Assembly (NCBI GenBank): GCA_004335835.1
Contig: RWJK01000423.1
Coordinates: forward strand, 1-20,334
Source of the DNA: Scenedesmus sp. ARA3
Taxonomy: Eukaryota; Chlorophyta; Chlorophyceae; Sphaeropleales; Scenedesmaceae
Length of the DNA stretch: 20,334 nucleotides
Direction: 5' to 3'
Shown: piece by piece, positions 1 to 10,700 of the stretch
Layout of the letters: each line of letters begins with the position of its first letter
How positions within the stretch are numbered: position 1 is the first letter of the stretch
The notes under the pieces: model-generated
Told to the model about the DNA's origin: nothing
The model's database searches: none
What the model saw: only the letters and a program-made list of their open reading frames with translations
Made by a program: the position numbers and the translations under genes

Positions 1-2142
1 GTGCTGCAGCAGGCAGGGCTGCAGCTGCTGCAGGCGCTGGCAGCACCGCTGCAGCAGCTGCAGCTGACTGCTGCTGATGACGAGTGGAGGGCCACCATAG
101 TGCATGCTGCTGCAAACGGTCATTATAGCTCTGTGAGCCAGCAGCTGCTGGCACTCAAAGCTGCTGCACCAGGACAGACAGTGACGGAGCTGGTGCATGG
201 AACGTCCGGTGAGAGCCTGCAAGCTGCTGAGCAGCCGTCACTGCAGAGCTTGTTGGTGTATCCTTGAGCACACCTGCTGTATTCCTGTCTGCCTGCCTGC
301 CGCATGTCAGTGACGTGCTCGTCCTTCTCACTGGTGTATCATATATGGTGAAGGGTAGTCTTGCTCAGTTGTAGTCATGCAGCCTGCAACATGGACGGGC
401 TGCTTGCGGACTGGTGCCACGTGGCTGCGTGACTGCATGCCTGCTGTTGACCATGTTGACCATGCTTGTAGTTATCCGCAGCTCGCTTGATTATAAGGCA
501 CACCATCGTAACTTGATTTTGTTTCGGCATTGCTGTGTGTTGTGTTGCCTGCACATCATAGGTCAGTTGCATCACTGTATGACAATATGTTCCCACATGC
601 CCCGTATGTGCTGCACACGCCGCCTGACGCGTTTCTCTTTAGGTAACTAATTATCAAAAACTATTTGAACTGCGTCGCTGGCACGCCTCTGCTCAGAGCA
701 TAACAGCCGGCTGCTCCACCTGTGTTCTGCTGTGACGCAGGCATGGAGGCAACGCCAATGTTCAGCCTGGCAGCAGCACACCCAGAGGCCTTCACAGCCC
801 TTCTCGACTGCTACCTACGCTCGCCAGTGCTGCAGGCAGCAGACATGCTAGCAGCAGTTGAGGTGCTTGCACACGCAGCAGTTGCTATGCTAGGCTCTCC
901 TGCTAGGCCGCAGTGGGCACTGGATGACAGCAGCAGTGGCAGGCCTGGCTTCTGCTGTTACCAGCTTTGCCAAGCGAGCAGCACAGCTAGCAGGTGCTTC
1001 AGTTCAGCTGCTGCAGGAGCAGCCAGCAGCTGCCACTGCACAGGATTTGGGGCTTCAGGCCGCAGCATGCTTTCCTGCTGCTCTAGTTATGACCACTGAC
1101 GTGCTGCAGAACACCTTTGCTGCTAGCCTGTTGCGTGCATCACAGCATGGCAGTGCCACCAGTGCTGCTGGCAGCAGCAGCAGCAGCAGCAGCCAGGCTG
1201 CTGCAAGCATTGCGCTGCTGTCTGTGGTTGCTGCTCGCAGCCTGGTGCAGCTGGCAGATGCTATGGAGGCAGCAGGGCCGCAGCTGCTGTTCAGGTGCAT
1301 CATGGCTCGCCCACGCTATCTCTGCAAGTGGGCGCCAGAGCAGGGCGACTATGGGTGTATTGTGAGTACCGTTGAACTCAGTGGTGGTCGTGCGATGCAC
1401 AGTGAGTCTGGTCAATGGCATTTCTGGCAAGGCCACATGCTGCAGGCCATGCTGCAGGTGGTGCTTGTTTTCACAAGGAGTCCGCAAGAGGCGCCCGCAG
1501 CAACAGAGGCAGCAGCAGGGGTTGCAGCCGCCACAGCAGCGGCAGCAGCAGCAGCAGGAGGGCCTTCAGCTGCTGATGGCGCCAGCGCAGCCAACAGCAG
1601 CAGCAGCAGCAGCAGCAGCTGCAGCTCTGGCCACCCCAGCAGTGCCCAGCAGGTCAGCTGGGGCTATCTGCTGCAGCTGCAGCAGTGCAGCCCACGCTGG
1701 GCAGCAGCACTGGCAGCTTTTTGATGCCAAGTGGCCTGGCTGGCGTGATTACGAGCAGGCTGCTGCAGGGGACACTAGCAGCAATGCGGCCATGCGGCGG
1801 ACACAGCGCTCCAGTGGGGCGCGGGGCCGATGGCGACATTCCTATGGCTTAAATGGTCCCTTCAAAGCTGCTCTGTCTACTGTAATGACGCAGTGGACAG
1901 GGCAGCAGTACACAGATGCCTTGGAGTTGTGCAGGGCACTGGCAGCTGCTGCACCGCTGCCGCTGGTGTGCAACCACTCCGGCTGCGAGAGCCTGGCTCG
2001 AGTGAGCGAGGCTGCAGCTGCCAGCAAGCGCTGCACCCGCTGCAGGTGCCACTACTGCAGTGCGGCTTGCCAGACAGCTGATTGGGAGCGGCATAAGAGT
2101 GCATGCAAGCGTATGGCTGCTGATGGCCTGACCTGCATATGA
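1..2142 (+). pseudogene. MYND-finger protein, copy A (5' truncated by window, two frameshifts)
   Basis: Exons seen are 1-208 (end of exon 2) and 741-2142 (exon 3), joined in phase 1 across a 532-nt GT-AG intron; the donor reads TCCG|GTGAGAG and the acceptor GACGCAG|GC. Exon 3 ends in a C6HC MYND finger at 1969-2106 (CNHSGC...RCTRC...YCSAACQ...WERHKSAC), a zinc-binding protein-interaction fold. The rest is Ala/Ser/Gln-rich with no domain I recognise. Compared with the two minus-strand copies, the frame breaks twice. About two bases are lost near 923-930 (after ALD), and a T is gained in the T5 run at 1718-1722 (inside the conserved AAFDAKWPGW), which gives a TGA at once. About 30 extra codons lie between roughly 1800 and 1890 and are absent from B and C. 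All other paralogue positions align. It is probably a decaying copy, unless the indels are assembly errors. Direction is opposite to B and C. Confidence 0.7.
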
Positions 2143-2335
2143 TTGTGCTACAAATGCCTTGGTCTGTTGTGAAAATTGCAGTTGCGCCTGCCAGCAGTTT
2201 TGCCCACAGAGATTCTTACAGAGTTGCAGTTGACGCACTTTGCAGAGAGACATTGCACAGACAGAGATGAGGTGACCGCCGAGCTTGCTAAATCAAAGCG
2301 CAATTGCATTGGACTTGACACAGCTGGTGCATGTG

Positions 2336-2420
2336 GTTGCAGGATTCAGAGTTGCAGGTTTTAGGTTAGTAGAGTTGCAGGGTTCAGGTTCAAAGAGTTG
2401 CAGGGTTCAGGTTTGAAGAG
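2336..2420. repeat. 23-bp tandem repeat, about 3.6 units
   Basis: Units beginning GTTGCAGG start at 2336 (short, 15 nt), 2351, 2374 and 2397. The last three are spaced exactly 23 nt apart, with the core GTTGCAGGGTTCAGGTT. The 2351 unit contains GGTTTTAGG, which differs from the others by substitutions. Confidence 0.85.
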
Positions 2421-2532
2421 TGAGTGCGGGAAACCATGATCGCCGCGTTGGTCCAGCCATTGCAGGCGTCATGCATATGACAAGCGACCACGTGGCACGG
2501 TTGCATCAGCTATCCAGACATGCCATGTGTTG

Positions 2533-2614
2533 AACACAAATATTCCTCGGGCAAGCCACAATGCTGAATTGCATTGCTCCCGGGCAAACACAGATATTCC
2601 TCAGGCAAGCCACA
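2533..2614. repeat. 28-bp direct repeat pair (2533-2560 and 2587-2614)
   Basis: The two 28-nt segments differ at two positions (A/G and G/A) and share the core TATTCCTC(G/A)GGCAAGCC. Their starts are 54 nt apart. No known element is recognised. Confidence 0.85.
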
Positions 2615-4380
2615 CTGGCACAGCAGACACCATGAACTGTGTCATGCTGAGACGCACCATACGCGCCTGCAGTTACATCATCATTCAACCACGCAGATGG
2701 GCTGTTGAAAGTGTATCACCAAAGCAAAGGCACCAATGGCAGTTTCATATGCATGTCAGGCCAGCAGCAGCCATGCCCCTGCATGCATGCTTGTGCCGCT
2801 TCCAGTCAGCCGTCTGACAGGCAGGGCTGCAGTAGTGGCATCTGCAGGCGGTACAGCGTTTGCTGGCAGCCGCAGCCTCGCTCACTCGTTCTAGGCTCTC
2901 ACAGCTAGGGTTGTTGCACACCAGCCGCACCGGTGCAGCAGCAGCTAGCACCCTGCACAGCTCCAAAGCGTCGGCGTACAGCTGCTGGGTTTGCTGCATG
3001 GCCTCACTGTTGCTGGTTGCGCCTACAGCAAATACGCCTTGCACAGAGCCTTCCCAGCCAGGCCACTTAGCATCAAACGCTGCCACTGCTGCTGTCCAGC
3101 GTGGGCTGTGCTGCTGCAGCTGCAGCAGGTAGCCCCAGCTAATCTGCTGGCTGCTGCTGCTCCTGCTGGCTGCATCGGCAGCAGTAGCCGTTGCGACTCC
3201 AGGTGCGGTTGCTGCTGCTGCAGCCGCCGTCCCCCCTCCTGCTACTGCTGCTGCTGCTACAGTCGCTGGTGCCTCTGTGCCAGCTGCTTGGAAAGCAGCC
3301 ACCACCTGCAGCATGGCCTGCAGCATGCGGCTCTGCCAGATGTGCCACTGGCCAGCCGCGTTGTGCATTGCATCGCTGCCGCTGAATTCGAAGATGTTCA
3401 TCAGAACAGCAGCATCGCCCTGCTCTGGCACCCACTTCATTGCGTAGCGTGGCCTTGCCATGATGCACCTGAACAGCAGCTGCGGCCCGACAGCCTCCAC
3501 AGCATCTGCCAGCTGCACAAAGCAGCGAGCAGCAACCACAGACAGCAGGGCAGTGCTAGCAGCAGCTTGATTGCTGATGCGGCTGCTGCTGCTGCTACTA
3601 GCAGTGCTTGTGGCACTGTCCGGCCGCGTAGCATTCAACAGCCAAGCTGCTGAGCTGTTCTGCAGCACATGCGTCAACCACATTAAGATTGCTGGGAAGT
3701 GTGCTGCTGCTGCAGGCCCGGTACCTGCTGCTGTGGCAGCTCTTGACTGGCCCTGCTGCGCAGTTGCTGCTCTTGTTAGCTGCAGTACTCGCTTAGCAAA
3801 GCTGGTGACAGCAGACGCCAGGCCTGCCACTGCTGCTGTGTTGTCCAATGCCACAGGCGGCCTGTTCATGCAGTCCAGCACCGCAACTGCTGCGTGTCCA
3901 AGCGCCTGCGTTGCTGCGAGCATGTCTGTTGCCCGCAGCGCCGGCGAGCGCATGTAGCAGTCGATGAGGGCTGTGAAGGCCTCTGGGTGTGCTGCTGCCA
4001 GGCTGAGCATTGGCGATGCGTCCCACCCTGCATTTGAGGAAGGTCACAGCAGAGTGCGGCAGTTGCGGATCTCTTGTCTAAACCCTCAGCCTGTCAATGA
4101 TTGCAAGAACACTGCTGCAATGAGCTCGGCAGGCAAGCAGAGGGGGCCATGCAGCCTTCAAGCATGCGGCAACCACCCAAAAGCAGTTATATGGCAATGC
4201 CGCTAGCTAGCTGACTCATATTGGTGACTCATCATGAACCTTGGTTTGTAGCAGGTGCTGTGCAGCCTGCAGCTACCGGTCTTCGAGCAGCAGCAATACA
4301 CCAAGCTGTGGAACCTGGCTGCTGGCGAAACTCGGCAGGCATAAGTCCCAGCTGTCAACATGCAGTGTCTAGATCTAGAC

Positions 4381-4383
<3 letters not shown>

Positions 4384-4419
<36 letters not shown>
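4384..4419. repeat. (CAG)12 microsatellite inside intron 2 of copy B
   Basis: Twelve pure CAG units on the plus strand, so (CTG)12 in the transcript. They begin about 11 nt after the GTGAAG splice donor at 4430. Confidence 0.95.
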
Positions 4420-4422
<3 letters not shown>

Positions 4423-5604
4423 ATCTTCACCAGCCGCAACCTCGCTCAGCTCTGACTCTGCCAGCCCAGCAGCAGCTCCAAGCGCCAGCAGCTGCTGCTC
4501 GGGAGAGCCAGGCTGATTGCCGCCTTTGCCAACAGCTTCCAATGCAGAGGCCTAAACTTCATCATCACTTGCAGCCAGCTGCAGCTGCTGCAGCGGCGCC
4601 GCTAGCGCCTGCAGCAGTTGCAGCCCGTCCTGCTGCAGCACCTCAGGCGGCAGGCAGCTGCCGCCAGTCACCAGGATTGCCTTCAGCTGACTGAGCTGCA
4701 GTGATGTGGTGAGCAGCAGCAGCCTAGCAGGGTGGTTTGCTGCTCTTACAGGCTGCGGCTGCCCCGGCTGCTGCAAGCGCTGCGCTGCGCCAGCAGCCAG
4801 CAGCTGTAGCTCCAGCACCACCCGGACAGCAGCTGCTGACAGCACAGAAACAATGCTGTCCAAGGCCAAACTGCCCTGCTGCTGCGTACAGCAATGTCGC
4901 AGCGTGGCTGCTAATGCAAAAGCCATCATGTGTGCCCATGCAATGCTGGATAGCCGCGTGTCCGACACCCTATCGCTACAATATCGTGCTGCGAATCGGC
5001 CTGCAGCATCCAGGTAGGCCTGGCCGCCTGGCAGCAGCTGCAGCATGTCAGGATGCTGGTGGAAGGCAGGGATGGGCAGCAGGTCTGCGCGCAGCTGCTG
5101 CTTGGTAGACTGCCTTGGCGGCTGCTGCTGCTCGCTGTGCTGTTGGTGCATCAGCATGGTGTGGACCGCCAGCAGCTGCAGCAGCAGCTGCGCCACTGCA
5201 GGCTCACGCAGCAAGCTGGCGGCCTGATCTGCTACTGCTGTCTCAACTTGCGGCCGCGCAAGCAGACTGCATAGCTGGTACACACAGTCTCCATAAGCCA
5301 GCTGCATCATGCTGTACTCCTTCAACACGTCTGTATGGCTGCTGTTGCGTGCTCCTGCTCCTGCTGCTGCTGCTGTGCCTGTTGATAGCAGCTTGGCATA
5401 GCACTGCAGCTGCGGCAGCAGCGGCAGTGCGGCTTGCACCACAGTTGCCGCCGCTGACGGCAGTTGAAGCAGCACTTCCCTCCATATGTCAGGCAGATCG
5501 ACCATAGTCCGGAACAATAATGGCAGTGCCCGGCGGGCACGTTCCCGAGCATCCAACAGCAGCCGCACGAGCTCTGTCCAGCTGGGGAGCACACCTGAAA
5601 CACC

Positions 5605-5607
<3 letters not shown>

Positions 5608-5640
<33 letters not shown>
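5608..5640. repeat. (CAG)11 followed by AAG units, in intron 1 of copy B
   Basis: In the transcript this reads (CTT)n(CTG)11 and ends about 13 nt before the TTTCAG acceptor at 5595, occupying the usual polypyrimidine-tract position. Copy C has a shorter CTG-rich stretch at the matching place. Confidence 0.9.
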
Positions 5641-5644
<4 letters not shown>

Positions 5645-7315
5645 AGAAGAATTTTCTTTGGGGTGTAAAGATAGCCCGATCGCTGCTTGCTGTGAGAGAA
5701 CCTCCCAAAGAGCACATAGCAAAGACTCCTCAGATATGCACCGGCTAACACTTGAGGCGCTACCACACGCAGTGTATGCAGTTTACTGTTTGAGATGAAC
5801 TCAGCTTTCCGTCGATGCTTAAAAATTCTGCGCCTTTGAGTTATGGCCCTTTTGAACCTGCTGTGGCGTCATATCCCCCCAGACACATCACCTGATGCAA
5901 AACAGTTCAGGACAAAGTGCTCTGATCATATCTCTCAGCAGCCGGCGCACCTACCTGACTGCAGCAGCTGCTGCGTCATGGTAACCGCAAGCTCGATAAA
6001 CGCCGCGTCATAGCTGCTCCTCACTGCTGTGCACCTGGAAAGCAGCTCTGCCAGTTTAGCCATGGCTTGCATGCCAGCAAACCAGACACCTTCTATAGTA
6101 TCCACCACCACCGGGGCGTTGTGAGGAGTCTGCAGCGCTGCAGCCAGCTGCTGCGGCTGCTGCTGTAGCCACGCCAGCAGTACACCTGCACTGTGGATTG
6201 CCTGATGCCGCAGCACGCCCCTTACCAGCTGCACTGCTGCTGCTCTGTCTGCGTCGGTGTCAGCGTTTCCAGGCAGGGCTGTGAACAGCTGGCGCAGTGC
6301 AGTGTGACAAGCTGGCTAGCACTGCCTGCTGTGCTGCTGATGGTTGAGCAGGCGCAGGTAGCTGCAGCAGCTGCACCACCTGGGGTCTGGCCATGAGCCT
6401 ACTCAGCTTGCTTGCGGCATCCTCTGCTTGCCTTGCGCGCTGAGCAGGGGGCATTGGATAAAGCACAGCTGCTGGGTATGTTGCTGCACTGCTGTTCGTA
6501 AGCTGCAGTCTGAAATCGTCGTCAGACAGGCAAAAGAGAACCGCTGTTGCCGGGTCGTCAGCAATGAGAGAGAGGATAGTTACATGTGGGTCGTCAGCAA
6601 TGTACCTCAGGTCCTGTTGGTGGAGCTGCTGCTGCTGCTGCTGTCGCTGCTGCTGCTGCTGTTCTTCAGCTGCAACAGGTTCGATGCAAACCGGCTAAAC
6701 CCAAGGCGGATACGACTAACAGTTGATGGGAACCTGTGGCAAGCATACAGCTGTCATAGGGCGATGTTGCGGGTGTCTCGAGGCGTGGTATTGCTTGAAG
6801 GCCAAGATCGTTCGACAGGCTCCGTTGCAGAGCACCGACGACTACCAACTATATGACAGTTTGTGCTTTGAAACTTTGCTTCACATCGCTGACACAGCTA
6901 TGCACAGTTGTGCTATTGTTGGGTGCCCTTCACTGAAGTTGTGGGCCTGATGGCCCATGTTCAGGGTACAACCCACCCTGCAACTGAGCGCGGATATGCA
7001 AGCGGTGTGACCTTCGAATTTAGGATGGTTAACTTGAAGCTGGACACGGCTCGCGGTCGTGTCACTAGCTGCCAGTAGCGCCTCGCAGCAGTACATCGCT
7101 GATGGTCAGGTAGGGAGGTTGCATGGGTCCAGGCACCATCCACATGATATGCACTGCTGGTGCTGCTGCTGTACTTCAGCTGCTGGTATCAGCCACAAAA
7201 AATGATTACATCGACTTTAACCTGGCTTATGACACTGAAATGGCTACGTGAAATCAGGGGTCTGTTCTAGTAGCAGCCGCTTGCAAGCATCCCAGTGCAG
7301 CCTTGCGTCCACAAA

Positions 7316-7640
7316 CCCTGCACCTGCCTGCTTGCCATCGTCGTATCAGGGTGTTTAAGAGATGCCGCTGCCAGATCAGCATGCAATCAACACACACGGT
7401 CAACACACAGTCAACACACAGTCAACACAGTCAACACACGTGACACCAAAGCCTGCTCCCGCTGGACTCGCCAGCCGTGCTGCAGTTGCTGATCACTATC
7501 CCGACAGAGCTAGCTCTGGCTGCCAACTGGTAAACCAGATTGCTCGCACGACGCAGCCGCAAAACACAACGCATACAGGCGCAGAACAGCTGTCGAACCA
7601 ACCACTGCTGCAGGCTTGCCGCACAGCGTTGCCCGTTAAC
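7316..7640. repeat. Upstream module of the tandem unit (partner 12191-12440)
   Basis: Both copies share CACCTGCCTGCTTGCCAT, then GCTGCCAGATCAGC, then GTGCTGCAGTTGCTGA, CTCTGGCTGCCA and CCACTGCTGCA in the same order. They lie about 4,875 nt apart, close to the 4,972 nt between the stop codons of copies B and C. Confidence 0.75.
7387..7440. repeat. Minisatellite of an 11-bp AGTCAACACAC-like unit
   Basis: Four to five consecutive units of (G/A)GTCAACACAC, one of them shortened by two bases. The homologous region near 12240-12280 lacks the expansion. Confidence 0.85.
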
Positions 7641-7716
7641 CCTTTGCCTGCCACCCACTGCTCAACAACTGCTGCCGTTCAGCGTCCATCACCAGAGTGG
7701 GGCGATGTGAACAGCC

Positions 7717-10700
7717 CTATACGCATGTCAGGCCAACCGCAGCCATGCATTTGCATGCAGGCTTGTGCCGCTTCCAGTCGGCTGCCTGGCAGGCTGCACT
7801 GCAGTAGCGGCACTTGCAGGCCGAACAGCGCTTGCTGGCAGCTGCAGCCTCGCTCACTCGCTCTAGGCTCTCACATGCAGGGTTGTTGCACACCAGTGGC
7901 AGTGGTGCAGCAGCTGCCAGTGCCCTGCACAGCTCCAGGGCATCTGTGTATTGCTGCTCTGTCTGCTGCATGACGTCATCTCTGCTGCAGGGGGCAATAG
8001 CAAAGCATTCCTGCACATCATATCGCCAGTCGTGCCACTTGGCATCAAACGCTGCCACTGCTGCTGCCCAGGACGAGTTGTGCTGCTGCAGCTGCAGCAG
8101 GTAGCCCCAGCTAACCTGCTGGGCACTGCTGGGGTAGCCAGGTCTGCTGCTGCTGCTGCCGGCTGTACCGGCACCACTAGCAGCCGAAGTTCCTGCTGCT
8201 GCTGCCGCTGCTGCTGGTGTAGCCCCAGCCCATTCAAAAGCCAGCACCGCCTGCAGCATCGCATGCAGCATGCGCTTCTGCCAAACATGCCATACGCCCG
8301 GTGCAGTGCACATGCCATGACAGGTGCTGGGTTCAAAAGCAGCGAGAACGACTGCGCCATCGCCCTGCTCTGGCACCCACTTCATTGTGGAAGCTGGCTG
8401 CGCCATGATGCACCTGAACAGCAGATGCGGCCCTGCTGCCTCCATTGCATCTGCCAGCTGCAGCAGGCTGCGCGCAGCGACCACAGACAGCAGCGCAGTG
8501 CTGGCAGCAGCCTGGCAGCTGCTGCCGCTGCCGCTGCTGCTGCTGCTGCCCCACTCATCGCCAGCTTCAAACCAACCAAGCTGCAACGCACTGATCAAGA
8601 TTGCGCTCAGGCTGTCGTGCAGCACAGTAGTCAAGCAGTAGAGGGCGGCTGGGAAGAATGTTGCTGCTGAGGCGGGGGAGTCAACGCCTTGTGCTGCCCC
8701 TGTCGCTGCCTGCTGCTGCTGTTGCTCAATCGCCGCCCTTGTTAGCTGCGCTGCCCGCTTGGCACAGCTGGTGACGGCAGAAGCCAGGCCTGCCACTACT
8801 GCTGTGCTGTCCAGTGCTCCAGGTGACCTGCCTGCAGAGCCCAGCTCCGCAACTTCTGCATGTGCAAGCACATCAACTGCTGCCAACATGTCAGCTGCTT
8901 GCAGCACTGGCGAGCGCAGGTAGCAGTCGATGAGGGCTGTGAAGGCCTCTGGGTGTGCTGCTGCCAGGCGCAGCATTGGCTGTTCATCCAATTCTGCACA
9001 CAAGGTGGGGTGTGATGGAAGAGGGAGCAGGTGTTCAGTTGTGTGATGTCACAGTTTTCCAGACACTGAAGCACACTGCTGCAACCATTCCGACTGCAAG
9101 CAGAGGGCAGTGCAGCCTGTGCGCTTGTAAGCAACTTGCTTGGCATGGACATGGTGGTTGACTGTAACATATGTATATGATGCAGCCAGGCAGAGCACAT
9201 TGTCAAGGTGCGTAGCTATCTGACTTGAGCAGAATACTCAAATCAGTCAGAACACACGCAGCGTTCACGCCTCGAGCTGCAGCATTTGCTCACCAGGTGT
9301 TGCCATTTCAAGAGTCATCTTAACATGCATGTTTGTTTTAGTGGACCCACATGTCCCACTATCCTCTCTCAAATTCAACATGCAGCCTGCAGCAGTTCAC
9401 CCTCATGAGCGGTAGATCGGCTCGCTGGGCTTGTGCCTGAGGTGGGTCCGTCCCATACTTTGGTATTGGTATTGGTATTGGTTCACTCTCAACCAGCTGC
9501 ATTTGCTCACCAGGTGTTAACTGCACCAGCTGCAACACTGGCAGCCCAGGCGCAGCGGCGCTGAGAGCCAGCAGCTGCTGGCCGGGTGATCCAGTTGCAT
9601 TGCGAACGGCAGCTTCTATTGCATTGGCCCTCCATGTATCACCACTTGCTGCCAGCTGCAGCTGCTGCAGCGGTGCTGCCAGCGCCTGCAGCAGCTGCAG
9701 CCCATCCCGCTGCAGCAACTCTTGCGGCAGCTGCCTGCCGCCAGCCAGCAGCAGTGCCTTCAGCTGCCTGTGCTGCAGTGCTGTGCAGGTCAGCAGCATC
9801 TGGTAAGGGTTGTTTGACCCTGTTAACAGCTGCATCTGCTGCGGCTGCTGCACGCGCTGCACTGCGCCAGCAGCCAGCAGCTGCAGCTCCAGCACCAGCC
9901 GCACAGCAGCTGCCGACAGCGCAGGGGTGCTGCCATGTTTGGCCAAGCTACTCTGCTGCGGGTAGCAACAAACACGCAAGGTGTATTCTAAAGCAGATGC
10001 CAACCAATGAGCTTGTCCAAGGGGAGACAGCTGTGCATCAGACACGCCATCACCACGAGCAGCAGCTGCAAACGGAGCGGCTGCTACATCCAGGTAGGCC
10101 TGGCCACCCGGCAGCAGCTGCAGCATGTTAGGATGCTGGTGGAAGGCAGGGATGGGCAGCAGCTGCTGCTTGGAAGACTGCCTTGCATGCTGCTGCTGCT
10201 GCTGCTCCTCACTGTGCTGTTGGTGCAACAGCATGCTGTAGACTGTCAGCAGCTGCAGCAGCAGCAGCGCGGCTGCAGGCTCGCGCAGCAAGCTGACCGC
10301 CTGAGCTGCTGCTGCTGTGTCTGGTTGGTGGCGCACCAGCGTCACACACAGCGCGCCGACAAACTCTCCGCAGGCCAGCTGCATTTGGACGTACCTCAGC
10401 CGAATGGCTTCCCAACTGCTGCGGTCTGCTAGCGCTGCTGCTGCTGCTGCTGCTGTGCCTGTGAATACCAGCGTGCCGAAGCACTGCAGCTGCTGAAGCA
10501 GCGGCAGTGCTGCTTGCACCAGAGTGGGCAGCTCTGAAAGCACATGCCGCGCCACCCGGGCCCACATCTTTGAAAGCTCCGACATAACCCCAAACATACC
10601 CAACAGCGCTCGGCTGTCGCCCACACACCCAGCTGACAGCTGCAGCAGCAGCAGCTGCATGAGCTCTGTCCAGCTGGTGAGCACACCTGCACACATTGAA

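Larger units (their letters stand above)
2143..2744. other. Intergenic region between convergent copies A and B
   Basis: This stretch lies between the stop codons of two converging MYND genes. I see no coding exon here. It holds two small repeat groups (listed separately). It also holds TTACA at 2673-2677, which on the minus strand is TGTAA, the usual green-algal polyadenylation signal, 68 nt past the copy B stop. No TGTAA was seen after copy A. Confidence 0.6.
2745..6694 (-). pseudogene. MYND-finger protein, copy B (one frameshift, one nonsense codon)
   Basis: Minus-strand exons are: exon 1 from about 6694 to 5955, exon 2 5594-4431, exon 3 4027-2745. Introns are 5595-5954 (donor CAG|GTAGGT, acceptor TTTCAG|GT) and 4028-4430 (donor GCTG|GTGAAG, acceptor TGCAG|GG), both phase 1. 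The MYND finger is at 2918-2781 (CNNPSC...CTAC...YCSPACQ...WKRHKHAC). Exon 1 reads from a Q tract through LHQQDLRYIADDP and DDDFRLQL into PPAQRARQAEDAASKL. No initiating ATG is visible, so an upstream exon is likely. Two lesions are seen. An extra base at 6309-6310 (AGCTTGTC where C has AGCTGTC) shifts exon 1; removing it restores alignment with C. An in-frame TAG at 4554-4552 replaces the TGG/AGG region of A and C, although the frame beyond it stays similar to C up to the donor. It is probably a pseudogene or yields only truncated products. Confidence 0.72.
6695..7716. other. Intergenic region upstream of copy B and downstream of copy C
   Basis: No convincing exon is seen. Two parts recur upstream of copy C, showing that the tandem unit extends beyond the coding sequence. 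One is roughly 6770-6900 (compare 11700-11840; shared blocks include TCGAACG and GTGTCAGC on the minus strand). The other is 7316-7640 (compare 12191-12440). TTACA at 7206-7210 is TGTAA on the minus strand, about 500 nt past the copy C stop, and could serve its polyadenylation. Missing N-terminal exon(s) of copy B might also lie here. Confidence 0.5.

Noticed and set aside
1814..1892. Extra segment of copy A as an unspliced intron (GTGGGG...ACGCAG)
   Set aside because: Removing those 79 nt would break the frame to the MYND finger.
2336..2420. Telomere-like GGTTTTAGG within a tandem repeat
   Set aside because: Only one unit resembles the algal telomere repeat; the 23-bp unit is otherwise different.
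3191..3653. Poly-Leu and Cys-rich plus-strand frames across copy B exon 3
   Set aside because: They are the complement of Ala/Gln/Ser codons of the real gene.
4552..4554. TAG read as leucine, as in scenedesmacean mitochondria
   Set aside because: The gene has nuclear-type introns and no other TAG in frame; a plain nonsense change is simpler.
7362..7973. 203-codon plus-strand frame
   Set aside because: It runs antisense through the MYND exon of copy C and a minisatellite; it is a shadow of low-complexity DNA.
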